64,000 bases of DNA, taken from Pseudocercospora fijiensis CIRAD86. Its lineage: Eukaryota; Ascomycota; Dothideomycetes; Mycosphaerellales; Mycosphaerellaceae. The stretch is from contig NW_006921551.1 of assembly GCF_000340215.1 (NCBI RefSeq), forward strand, positions 392,475-456,474, given 5' to 3'. A program made the translations under genes and the position numbers. Below are positions 22,561 through 32,778 of this stretch, piece after piece. A model generated the notes under the pieces. It searched no databases. It saw only the letters and a program-made list of their open reading frames with translations, and was not told the DNA's origin. Positions within the stretch are counted from its first letter, which is position 1. Each line of letters opens with the position of its first letter.

Positions 22561-23358
22561 ATAAAATAGTTGAAATAAAATGCTATATTAAAATAAAATG
22601 CTATATAAATGTGTTTTTAGTGCCTTTAGTTTGTTTAGTTTGTTATAATATTGCTACGCGAGAGAATAGTATATTAGGCTGTTTCTCCTAGTATTACCCC
22701 CGGGGTAGTATTAGGATTTAGCCTCCTAGGGGTCGCCTAGCTACCTCTAGGAGCTTAGTTTAGTATTAGACGAAAGCCGCTCGGAGGGAGAGACTGCAAT
22801 CTTTATTTATACCTAGATCCTAGAAACTAGCTCGTATCTCCTTTAGCTAGGTAAGGGGGCGGTAGCCTTCTTTTTCTAGTAGAAGGCTAAGTACTGTCTA
22901 AGCGAGGCTACGAATCTAGGAACGCCCTATTCGATTAATAGGGACTCCCTAGCTATCCGACCTGTAAGCCGTATTTACTATTAATTAATAGTCTTAGCAA
23001 ACTAAGTAAGGCCGATAGGTAATTAGTCTATCTCCTCCTTAGGCGGGGCTTATCTCGAGCAAGCGGTACTAAATAGGTCTTCGACCTAGAGCCGAGTCCT
23101 TAGAAGCTAGCTATAGCTATAGACTAGGCTCTAAGCTATAATAGTCCTAAGGGTTTGTAGCTTTTTAGGGTTAAAGCGATGCCCTCGTTAAGAGGTTTCT
23201 CTACTTGTCGTAATAGCCCCTTAAGATACTTTAGTATCGTCCGTATCGTAGGCTCTTATCGTACCCTTACTTCGGTTATAGCTATTCGTGCCTAGAGACT
23301 ACCTTTAACATACCCGAACCTATTAGATATAAAGAGATAGCCCTACCTTCGGCTCTAA
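22561..23358. other. Non-coding region upstream of gypsy element 2
   Basis: Contains an AT-rich leader with two AAAATGCTATAT repeats (about 22576-22606), the palindrome above, and on the minus strand GGTATAAATAAAG near 22800-22813, a good TATA-box match in a position suitable for an LTR promoter. No reading frame is supported. A 5' LTR is probably here but its limits could not be fixed. Confidence 0.4.
22687..22715. repeat. Palindrome near the 5' end of gypsy element 2
   Basis: CCTAGTATTACCCCCGGGGT then AGTATTAGG, a 29-bp palindrome of the same family, upstream (in the minus direction) of the Gag frame. Confidence 0.8.
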
Positions 23359-23637
23359 TAAAGGACGGAAACTAACACTACTACTACTACTAGTAGTAAT
23401 AGTATAGGCCACCGAGGGTAATATAACCTATAGCAATATAGGCAGCTATATTTAGTATAATAGGATAATAAGACGGTTGCTTAGGCTAATAACTAGAGCC
23501 CTGCAATATAGGCATTATAGAAGTGTAATATAAGCAATATACTATACGAGGTTAGTAGTCTATCTACAATGTAGAAGGAGGCCTCTTATATAGGCTTAAA
23601 ACTTAGCCTAGGTATATAGGGCCGGTTACTAGCTAAT
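23359..23637 (+). repeat. Dispersed repeat, copy 2 (3'-truncated)
   Basis: Matches the first ~275 bp of the unit at 4589-5046 and diverges after GGTTACTAGCTAATA. CTAAT occurs at both edges (23355-23359 and 23633-23637), but because the other copies also have GCTAATA at this point I do not claim a target duplication. Confidence 0.8.
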
Positions 23638-24545
23638 AATACTATTTCCTCTTAAGTATTACGATCTTTAATACAAGTAAAGACCTTAATACTACGACGA
23701 AAGTAGGAGTTAATACCCTCTACTAAAGCTAATCTATATTCGAATTTATAATTAAGCTAATACTACGGGTACTAGTCTAAGAAGCGACGGGCTAGTTAAG
23801 TAATATTAAGAACTTCGCCTAGCTAAAACAAAGCATATATATAGCGTAAGATATAGTCTTAAGAAGTAATAGGGTTTGCCTAACTAGACTGCTATAGCTA
23901 TTGCTATAACTATCGTACCCGCTCTACTTAGCGCTAGTTTGCTACGACTCGCTAGAAGAAGGCTATATTTGCTAGGTTAGTTAGTAGTAGCTATAAAGTA
24001 GGAGGACTATATACTAGGTAGCTAGTATCTATAGGCTACTATTAGGTAGGTTAATCTTCCTAACCTAGCTAACTAGGCTGCTAATTAGGCTACTAAGTAG
24101 TATATAGAGGCGCCTACTAAGGAAATGTCTCCTTAAACTTCTTAACTAGAGTCTAGACTAAGAGTAAATAAATACTGCTATATCGTAGCGGCTAACGATA
24201 ATTATAAGCTTTAGGCGGAGCGTACGTAAAGTTAAGAGCAATCCGATTTAGATTAAATAGTATTTAGGGATCCTGCTTAAGAATCTTCTTTATCTACTTA
24301 GTATAAGAAATAGCTTAAAGATTCTTTCGTAATTAAGCTCGCTCTTATTCTTATCGCTATTAAGCCTAAGCCTCTTGCTAACGACGTAACTACTCTTGCC
24401 GCTTCTTCTAAGCGTCCTTCTAATTAGTAATATCGTCTCGCGACTACTACTAAGGAGCCGGATTTAGGGCTTCTAAGGAAAGAATATCGCCCGGAGGTAA
24501 CAAACGCTAGGGCTAACGACGAAGATAGTCGGCGTATCGAATAAT
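23638..24545 (+). pseudogene. Degraded ORF of unknown function, best in the 3' half
   Basis: From about 24060 to the TAA near 24543 one plus frame reads roughly 160 codons with TAG/TAA in Gln-like positions. It encodes a hydrophilic protein rich in Lys, Arg, Ser, Thr and Asp, with a (Ala/Asn-Gln) repeat-like beginning. The 5' half shows protein-like sequence in other frames but I cannot join it. It converges tail-to-tail on the PIF1-like relic. No family recognised. Confidence 0.35.
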
Positions 24546-24559
24546 AATAGATTGCTAAA

Positions 24560-26860
24560 CCTTGCCCTACTTAAAGCGCTTATAAAAGTCGAATGCCTCC
24601 TTAAATATTAGATCGCTAATATTACGGGCTCGAGATATAGCAATATATAATAGGCCGGGCGTAAAGTCCTTCTTTAATATATCTAGTACTACTTTGTCGA
24701 GGGTTATACCTTACGATTTATAAACTATAATAGCATATATAATCGTTGCTAGAAACTACGTACGTACGTATCGTATATCTTGTCGCTAGTTATATAGCTA
24801 CTTACGACGTACTAGTACGATTAGTACTATATTCGATAGCAAGTTATACATATTATCCGGGTCGAATTAATCGTTTAAAGTTAGTCTAGTATACTTGTCG
24901 AGCTCTATAAGAAGCATAGTAGGAATTCGCTATATAATCTCGGCTTTATTACTACCGTTATCCTCCTAGACAATATTACGTATAGTTCCTATACTATTAT
25001 TAATAATATTAATACCTCCCTCTACCTAGAGGTTCTAAGTAACTATTATACGAGCGCTAATATAGAGAGGCAGGCGTAGGTATAGGTTACTACTAGTCTT
25101 ATAAGAGGCAGAGGCTGCCTAGGTATTGCCCGAATATTCGGTAACTACGACTCGTATAGGAGTGTTATTATCTCGTATTATATCTTAATTATAAGCATTA
25201 ACCTGCTTCTTATAAGGGTAGAGGCGCAATGTATCTTTAAAGGAGGCTTGTTTATTAGGCGGAAGGTTGTTCTTAACTCGCTTAACTAGCGTCTCCTAAT
25301 AATCGATCGTTATACCTCCTAGAGCGTTACGAAGGCCTTTAAGAGCCTCGCGAAATGCATACGCTACGGTATCCGTTCCTTGCTACCGCTAAATTATATT
25401 AAGCTAGATAGTCTAATCGAATATCTAGTAGAGACTATATCTAGTAATATCTTCGGCCGTACGGAGATCTTTAAGCTTCGAGAAGAGAGGTCTACTACCT
25501 ATAGGTAGTAACTAATTAAAGTCTCTAGTAATAACGATATAGCGCCCTCTAAACGGTATCTCCTCTCCGTCTACTTAGGTAAGGCTAACTTATCGGAGCC
25601 GCTAATCGATCTAGTATAGAAGTATAAGGTCGAGTATTAACTTCTTATCGATAACAATATAGTTAATATTTAGGAGTATAGATCGGAACTAATTAAGAGC
25701 TTATCTATCGAGCGGGATATACTCCTTTATAGTTAAGGGCAAGCGGAAGAAGGAATAGATCGTACGGCCTTTAATACTATTAGTAGCCGCTCTAGTTAGT
25801 ACTAAGCGAATAATTAGAGTAGGTACGGAGATAGCTTAAGCGCCGTACGTCTATTGCTCGGTACGATTATAGTCGTCTATAATCCGCTCGAGCTTAGATA
25901 ATAGTATATTAATAATAAACGATTTCCTAATACCTACTTTACTATCGATATTAAGTAAGAAAGGCTATCGATCTCCTAGATTAGTAAGCAAAGCGGTCTA
26001 GTAATTAACTAGCTTATCGAAGAAGAGCTTCTAGGTAGGAGCTAAACTAGTAATACGCTAAGGAAGATCGGGAGGGATACTAATACGCTAAGCTCGCTCG
26101 GTACCGCGGAGGTTCTTCTAGAAGTCCTTTATATCTAAGGATTAAAGATTATATCGCCTAACGTAAGACTTCTAGTTATACTTACGATCGATCTGTTAGT
26201 TACCGAGGTTATTAAGATCCTTAAGCTACTTACCTAGGCGATATATAGGTAAGGCGGCTACAAGTAAGGCTTTATCTACTCGCTCTACTTCTACGTTATA
26301 ATATTCTTCTTCGAAAAGGTCGGCCGTCTGATCTAGTAAGCTTATACCTATATAATCGTCCGGATAAGTATAATAAGTCTTATAGTATTTATATATAGCT
26401 AACTAAGTTATATACGGCACGAGAGGATTGTTAGCATCTCTAGTATCGTCTATAAAGACGTAGCTATTATTAATAGGTAGATAAATGCCGTCGAATAGAT
26501 AATAGAGAACAATCTTAGTACGGTACTAATCCTTATAAGTGCTATCCTCCCTATTAGGTATACCGCTATACTTTAGATACTAATTAACGACCCGTAGCTT
26601 CGCTCGTAGACGCTTCTTATATATATAAAAGTCCTACTCTATAAGAAATTTAAAGAGCGTAAGGTTAGGGCGATTAAGAAGGTCTAACTTAGCGAACTTG
26701 TCTTTATTAATACTATAACGCTCTATATACTTTAGCAATAGTGACTTGCCCTAAGTAACTAGTTCTCCTACGTCCTTATTATAGCGCTTAGCTCGAGACT
26801 AATCCTCTAGCTTGCGGCAATTAAAGTTCTATATAGACCCTATAGTAGTTCGGGTTAGTT
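24560..26860 (-). pseudogene. PIF1-family DNA helicase relic
   Basis: The minus strand shows superfamily 1B helicase motifs in order. There is a Walker A remnant DSKVGIRKSFIINILLSKLE at about 25900-25955 and a motif II region with INYIVIDKKL near 25640-25680 (DE now DK). RYIVITRDFN.LLPIG near 25490-25550 matches the GD..QLPP block, and VYKSQGITLDKVVLDI at about 24680-24735 matches the vHKsQG.Tl..v box. Near the C-terminus FTPGLLYIAISRARN (about 24620-24665) matches the QlYVALSR box. The frame is ~760 codons, shorter than Helitron Rep-helicases, and no HUH Rep domain was seen. It may be a free-standing PIF1-like gene or a truncated Helitron. Confidence 0.88.
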
Positions 26861-27330
26861 TAGTTTAGTTTACTAAGCCGAAGATCTAGTTTGGTTTAGG
26901 TTGGTTTGCTAAGCAACTATAGGATTAGCTAGTTCGAACTATAGAATTTATCGGTTTCTAAGAAGTATAAGAATGTCTACGTAACTCGAAGCAAGCCCTT
27001 TATAAGATACGAGAGTATAGCCGGAAGCGTAGCCGGCATTTTTTAGTTATAGGAAGGTACTTATATAACCCTAAATCTATAGACAATTAGCTAAGGGCAC
27101 TAACTAATTAAAAGTATATATATATACAAGCTATTATAGTTTAGTTTAGAAACTGCACTTATTAGGTATAAATTTTATCCTTTCGCTCGCTATTTAATTC
27201 CCTAACTACTCGGTAGAATATTATTATCTAGATCTAGGTAGAAGTTATCTATTTCCCTAGAAGCCCTCCTTAAGAAGTTCGACTACTTTCTAACTAAACT
27301 ATTCTCTAATATTAAGTACTAGGATAGCTC
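26861..27330. other. Low-complexity intergenic stretch
   Basis: Holds a GTTTAGTTTAGTTTA / GGTTTAGGTTGGTTTG tract (26850-26920) and several copies of AGCGTAGCCGG-type sequence near 27015. No gene supported. Confidence 0.4.
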
Positions 27331-27420
27331 CTCCATTGTGATCGGTGGGATCCTCTAGAGTTACATGCAGCATGAAGCATGCCTGCCGTCCTGCTATAAT
27401 CTTTGCCCGAGTCCATAAGG
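27331..27420. other. Patch without RIP signature, cloning-site-like
   Basis: This short patch is unusually rich in CpA and TpG (CCATTGTGATCGGTGGGATC, ACATGCAGCATGAAGCATGC). It contains GGATCC and TCTAGA directly adjacent (27348-27359) and GCATGC followed by CTGC (27377-27386). These adjacent BamHI-XbaI and SphI-PstI-like orders resemble the two ends of a common plasmid polylinker. See findings. Confidence 0.6.
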
Positions 27421-27830
27421 TAGCTCTATAGAACGTTCTACTAGTTACTCGCTATACTAAGGCCGAATGCTAGTTCGTTCCTCGGAACTCTTAGTTATTT
27501 AGGAGATATTAAGGATAGGGCAGGCAGTAACTTCGTATTATATAAGGAGGTAGAGGCTGCTATAGAGGAGTCCTTTAACCTATAGAAGATAGTAAAAGAT
27601 ATAGAGGCAGCTATAGGTCTAGGTACCTAGTTAAATTTCTAGTAGGTAGAGTATAAGGATATTTAGAGGGAGTATTAGGTAGAGTTGCGAAGGTAGGTAT
27701 ATAATATAGTCTAGAAAACAGGGATAATACCTATAACTATAAGTATTAGGCTCTTTAACCTTCCTTATTTTTCCCTATTTTCTTTTTATAAAAATCTAAA
27801 CTAATACAAATTAACTAGAATGTCTATCTT
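27421..27830 (+). other. Possible relic exon upstream of the 27.8-28.8 kb ORF
   Basis: Partly open plus-strand sequence (about 27500-27760) with Glu/Ala-rich content. It ends in an AT-rich tract with intron-like pyrimidine runs (27755-27830). I cannot assign it with confidence. Confidence 0.25.
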
Positions 27831-28775
27831 CTTTTAGCTCTATAAAAAACCTAGTAGCGTAGCTAGTAGCGTAGCCGGCAGCGTAGCCGGCCTTTTAACT
27901 CCTTAGTACTAACGGGATTTTCGAAGACTTCTATTCCGTACGGCTAATAAAGTATACTATACTATATATAAATCCTTAGAGAGTATTTAGAGCGCGGTAT
28001 ATAGCGCCGTATAATAGCGGCTTATTTCGTATATAGAAAAGCTTATAGACGATACTACGAATATCCTTCCTACTAGAATATCTATCCTACCTAGCACTAT
28101 CTCGAATATAGACATTCTAGCCTTTTAGAATCTAATCGAGTGCTTTAAAATCCTTGTCTATAATCGTTATACGCTTCGCGTAGATAGCTATAAGGTTAAC
28201 CGCTAAAATAGTATTAGTATAGTCCGAAAAGAGGTAGAAGAGAAATATATATTTAAAGATACGAACTAGGTAGGCTTCTATAGCCTCTTAAAGGGCGCCT
28301 ATCGCGGAGCCTTAGAAGCGAAGGTCCGTTCTATAATCCTAGATAATTTCGCGAACAAGTCGTTAGAAAGGAGCTTTACGGATTAGGAGATTAGGACTCC
28401 TCTAATACTTCCGAATCTTACGGAGGGCTACGGCTAAAGAAGGATTAGTAAAAAGATAGTAAGAATACCGGCTACGCTACCGGCTACGCTACCGGCTATA
28501 AATAGGACTTACTTCCTAGGCGCTATCGACGCTTTATATAATTATTACTACTAGTAGTAGAAGCGCTAGTCGTCGTTTTACGTAGAGCCTTACTAGCCGT
28601 TATCTTATACGGAGCCTTGCTCGCGACGCCCTTTCTAGTACCGGATCTAGCGGTAGTAGGTTACGAAAACTTCTTTACCGATCCTATTAATCCTATCGAT
28701 CCTAGCGATCGCGAGCGATCCTAAGCGATCCCGAGCGATCCCGAGCGATCCTAAGCTATCCTAGAACGATAAATA
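27831..28775 (+). pseudogene. RIP-degraded ~315-codon ORF with internal 12-bp repeats
   Basis: From ATG at 27831 the frame stays in register to about 28775 with TAG/TAA as the only lesions, nearly all in Gln-like positions. The N-terminus has a (Ser-Val-Ala-Gly)-type repeat from GTAGCCGGCAGC units (about 27850-27890). The centre is hydrophilic and helical. A second run near 28468-28500 is the same DNA unit in the opposite orientation (CCGGCTACGCTA, giving Pro-Ala-Thr-Leu). A Tyr-rich stretch with three TAG codons follows (about 28535-28560), and the end runs into an (AGCGATCC)n array. No family recognised. Confidence 0.55.
28683..28760 (+). repeat. 10-bp tandem array, GCGATCCYRA units
   Basis: About seven imperfect units such as GCGATCCTAA and GCGATCCCGA in a row at the 3' end of the relic ORF. 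Confidence 0.8.
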
Positions 28776-28789
28776 GGTAACTTATAAAA

Positions 28790-29455
28790 GTTAGACTTTT
28801 ACCTAATACTATACTAAAAATAGAACCTTTTTGTTATATATTACTAAGCCGTAAACCTTCTAGATAAAAAGATATAAAGGAAAGAATATCGCTTTTTTAG
28901 ACATTTTGCTTCTAATTTATCTTTTTTTCTAGCAGGGTTATAGCTTAGTAATATAGTAGAAAGGTACTCTATTTTTAGTATATTATTATAAAAAAATATA
29001 AAATTTATAGATTTTCTACGAAACTAAAGCTAGGGAATAGAAATAAGCAATATAGTATTTTAGCTTTTCTAAGTTATACTTTACTATTTTTAGAAATCTA
29101 AAAAAAACAACTTAAAGTTCTATATACTAATAAGAGTATTAGCAACTTTTAAGTTATAATACCTAGTAGTTATCTTAGAATCTAGAAAAGAATCTCGAGT
29201 GTTTCGAGTGTACTTTTTTTTAAAGTTCTGCTTATTAAGCGTCGGCTTTTAAAAAAAACCTTAACGAAATATCGGCTACATTTAACGAAACCTTAACGAA
29301 AAAAATTTATTTATAAAAAAAACCTACGAAACCGCTAAATTTAACCTATACGTTATACTTCGAAATACCTCGTAGTAGTATATAGAGTAGTAGTAGTAGT
29401 CGGGCTTAGTCGTCGGGCTCTAACTTATCCCGCGTTCTTTGCGTTCCTTAGCCTC
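28790..29455. other. AT-rich non-coding stretch
   Basis: Poly-A and poly-T runs, repeated CCTTAACGAAA units (29260-29330), and no frame of any length. This is more A+T-rich than the flanking relic genes. Confidence 0.5.
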
Positions 29456-29484
29456 AAATTTCGGGACGGCCCGTCCCGAAATTT
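29456..29484. repeat. Perfect 13-bp-arm GC-rich palindrome
   Basis: Arms AAATTTCGGGACG (29456-29468) and CGTCCCGAAATTT (29472-29484) around GCC. It separates the AT-rich stretch from the next relic region and contains no CpA, so RIP cannot have altered it. Confidence 0.8.
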
Positions 29485-30981
29485 CGATCGCGAGGATCCT
29501 ATCGAATAGAATTACTTAAGACTAGAATTTCTAGATCGCAACGATCCTATCTAATAGGATCTTTAACGTACGATTCTATAAGAAGGGTTATATTAGTAGG
29601 TAGATAGGGTAGTAGTAGGTTAGTATAGTATTCGATAGAGATCTAGGAGGAGAAGGGGGAAGGTAGGCTAGTTAGCCTAACGCTAAGCGCTAAGCCCTAC
29701 CTTAGGTACTAAGACCCTAGCTTTACTCGGCCTAGTTATATACTAATTACGTATAGCCTCTTTAGCCCTAATATACGCTTCCCTTCTAAAGGCCGCGCCC
29801 TCGTAGCCTATCTATATTCTAATCTCGTATTCTATCGCTACTAACTTAGCGAATCTAATAAGCTACTTAGTTCGCGCTAAATTAAACACTTAACTACCTA
29901 ATTATGTAACTATACTAAACCTTACTTCTAACACAATGTCCAACTCTAACTGCGCTATTCCTATATATAATAAACTATAAAGTAATATATATCTATAAGA
30001 ATTAAGGACTATCGACTAATTATAATACGAGCGCGTCTTCTCTACTATAATAGGTAGGCGTACGAGGTATTATAGCACTGCCTCCGTTCTAAGTAATGTC
30101 GAACCGAGTTCTTTACGTCTACTCTTAAAAGACCTAGCAATGTCCGCTTCCGAGGGTTTATTCTTATTATTACGAGGGCTATTATTACTATCGTAGTTTT
30201 ACTAGCCCTAATTAGTTAGGTTTGGCAGCCTTTAATTGTTAACTAATCTTATCTTATCTTTTTAAAAAAAACACAGTTTATCTAGTTTCTATAGGTAAAG
30301 GCTATTATAAGTGTAGTAGTTAAGGTTCGCTTCGCTTAAAGGGTCGGAAAGATTAAAGAGTAACCTATTATCTATAAGATCGACCCTAGCTAACTTAGCT
30401 CTATAGTTTTGCCCTTAGTTAGTCTATTAATCGCTTAATCTTTTAAGTGCTAAGCCCTTCGAACGGCTTAATCCTTTTAGTTTAGTTAGTATAGTACGGT
30501 TTAGCCTTAGGTTGCGGTATAGGTAAGGTTGTTCTCGTAGGTATAGTAACGATAATAAGTAAGGTTAATAATAGTAGCGAGTAGGTAACGTTAATAATAG
30601 CGGCGCTAACCGTCTTAGCGCTAACTTTACCTTACTTCTAATTTCCTTTTCTAACTAGCAACACTTTAGCTAACGACATACCTAGCAATACCGTTACTAA
30701 TAGGACCGTATGCCGCTTCTTCTAATATACCGCTACTAACACTCGCTACGCGCGCGCCTTCGCCGACCGTATAGGCCTTAGGGCCCTATTAGAATAAAGG
30801 AGTAAGAGGGGGACCTAAATACTAGAAGAAGGGCCTTATAGGGCATATTAGTAAAGAGGTAGAATCCTTAAAAGAGTAGGCGATTAGTTAACGCGTTATA
30901 GCGCTTATTAACGCTCGGTGCGCGTTTATTATAGTAGTATAGTCTTATTGTCCTAGTTTGCCGGCCTCTAATTAGTTAGCT
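29485..30981. other. Degraded region with a possible relic ORF start
   Basis: Around 29937-30205 the plus strand reads about 85 codons of protein-like sequence starting at ATG (29937) with TAA/TAG at Gln-like positions, then loses the frame. The rest has no supported gene. Imperfect repeats of ATCCTATCTAATAGGATC type occur near 29495-29565. Confidence 0.3.
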
Positions 30982-31006
30982 TAATAGTACCCTAGGGGTA
31001 GTATTA
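30982..31006. repeat. Palindrome at the 3' side of the gypsy fragment
   Basis: TAATAGTACCCTAGGGGTAG then TATTA, a family member lying just after the end of the chromodomain frame. This is the place where the 3' LTR would begin. Confidence 0.7.
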
Positions 31007-31039
31007 GTCCTAGGCGACATTATAGGCCCTTAGCCTTCT

Positions 31040-31883
31040 TCTTGTTCTTTATACTAGTCTAATACTCGTTTAATAACTTAGTTATATCCTTAAAGGAGTC
31101 TTTAGCCTCCTACGAGTCCTATTTAGGTAAGTAGCCTTACTATCTTAGGAGGTATTCCTTCTTGCCTTGCCTAGTTCGATACTTTAGGATACGTTCTATA
31201 GACTATAGTTCTTTGCCGTTAGCTAGTATTTCTTTATGTTTAGCGGGGGCTTCTTTAGGGTCTCCGCGGGGGTAATATAGTTTAAGGAGGGAGATATAGA
31301 AGGTATTATAGATAGTATAGTATAGTAGAAGCTGTAACTAGTAGGCCTAGCTATTGCCCTTCGGTTCTCGGATACAGAATAGGCTAATGTATCTTAGTGC
31401 GAGCTTAGGCCTTGTTTTACTATTAGGTAATAGGTACTTACGGATACGGAGGTTCTTAGTACTTAGTATAACTATATCGCCTTACTTAAAAGTTATTAGC
31501 GTATAGTGCTTGTTATAGTAGGCCTTCTAATAGGCCTAGGCCTTTGCTAGTTTGTTAGCTATCTTAGTGTAAATTTCTCGCATCTTTTAAACCCTCTCGA
31601 TAGCCGCTAGTATTTTAGGGGCTTAACGCGCTTCCCTTTCCTTACGCTCGGCCTCGAGCGGTAGGGGGTCTTATAGTAATATAGGGTTGCTACCTATTAT
31701 AGCGAAATAAGGGGAGACCTTAGTAGATAAGTAGACACTGTTATTATATACGAATTTAGCTAGTTATAGGAGGTCGACCTAGTTGTTAGAGTTCTTATTA
31801 ATATAGCTATGCAGGTACTACTATAGGGTTGTATTTTGCCTTTCTATTTAGCCGTTAGTCTATAGATAGAAGGCTATTAATAG
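31040..31883 (-). pseudogene. Gypsy fragment: integrase C-terminal half and chromodomain
   Basis: The minus strand reads LAKFVYNNSVYLSTKVSPYF near 31690-31760, matching the FAYNNS.H.STG.SPF block of integrase. Then come YNTFYISLLKLYYPRGDP near 31255-31300, matching FHVSLLKPY, and GKKEYLLR, two stops, GYLPK near 31105-31165, a chromodomain core. It is cut at 31883 by the dispersed repeat copy 3, so the upstream pol is missing. It is a different copy from the full element at 5477-12370 and differs from it in sequence. Confidence 0.88.
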
Positions 31884-32340
31884 TAAAGGACGGAAACTAA
31901 CACTACTACTACTACTTATAGCAATAGTATAGGCTACCGAGGGTAATATAACCTATAGTAATATAGGCAGCTATATTTAGCAAGATAGGATAACGAGACT
32001 GTCGCTTAGGCTAATAACTAGAGCCCTGCAATATAGGCATTATAGAAGTGTAATATAAACAATATGCTATACGAGGTTGATAATCTATCTACTCTATAGA
32101 AGGAGGCCTCTTATATAGGCTTAAAACTAGCCTATAGGTATAGGGCCGGTTACTAGCTAATATCCCTCCCTTTCTTCGTATCTAACTAGATACGCTTTAT
32201 ATTGCGCGCTTAAAACAAACAAATAGTTATATAGGGCACCTTAGGCATCTTAGCTAAGGCTATTTTATAGAAACTCCGTAATAATACCCCTAGGGTAGCA
32301 TTGTTCCTAGATTCTATTAATATATAAAAACAACTTCCTA
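31884..32340 (+). repeat. Dispersed ~457-bp repeat, copy 3 (full length)
   Basis: Matches 4589-5046 over its full length, from TAAAGGACGGAAACTAAC to AAAACAACTTCCTA, with scattered differences. It directly truncates the gypsy integrase fragment. Confidence 0.85.
32279..32302. repeat. AATA-CCCC-GGGG-TATT palindrome in repeat copy 3
   Basis: Same degenerate palindrome as at 4985-5008. Confidence 0.6.
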
Positions 32341-32778
32341 GATCCTAGAGCTAAACATTCTAGTGTTACAATGTTCGAGCATATAGCGTAGGCGCGGCCG
32401 TGCGTCCTCTAAACACTAAACAGGGACATTAGAATGTTTGTACTAAAACGTTTGCTTTCTATTAGTAGACCTCGCCTACGGCCGCAGAATTCGCCCGTAG
32501 CCGTTTCTTCTCGTTGCCCCTAAGAGTCGGTTATATGCCTACGTATTGTTTATATACGACTCCCTTTACGTCGCTCCTACGCAAAGTTTGGACAATCTAC
32601 CTTCGCGTCCTAAGTCTCGCTAATCTATCCTAGCGTAAACATAGCTACTAGACAATCTATTCTTTTTATTAGCAGCTTGTTACTTTATACTATTACCTTA
32701 CTATTATAGCAGATTACTAGCCCCTTTATTATATACAAGTATAGGTTTCTTCTTTATAAGTATAACGCGCGTCTAATA
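32341..32778 (+). promoter_or_regulatory. Upstream region of the TLH-like locus
   Basis: No frame is supported. An imperfect inverted repeat is present: AACATTCTAGTGTTACAATG (32354) against ACATTAGAATGTTT (32429). The stretch retains more TpG/CpA than its surroundings. It precedes the plus-strand relics beginning at 32779 and is probably their promoter, or the end of the mobile unit that carries them. Confidence 0.35.

Noticed and set aside
15143..22715. Element 2 LTR pair defined by palindromes at 15143-15480 and 22687-22715
   Set aside because: I compared the flanking sequence by eye and found no extended direct repeat, so the pair is not claimed.
24560..26860. Complete Helitron
   Set aside because: Only the PIF1-like helicase part is seen. 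I found no Rep (HUH) domain and could not identify the 5'-TC / 3'-hairpin-CTRR ends.
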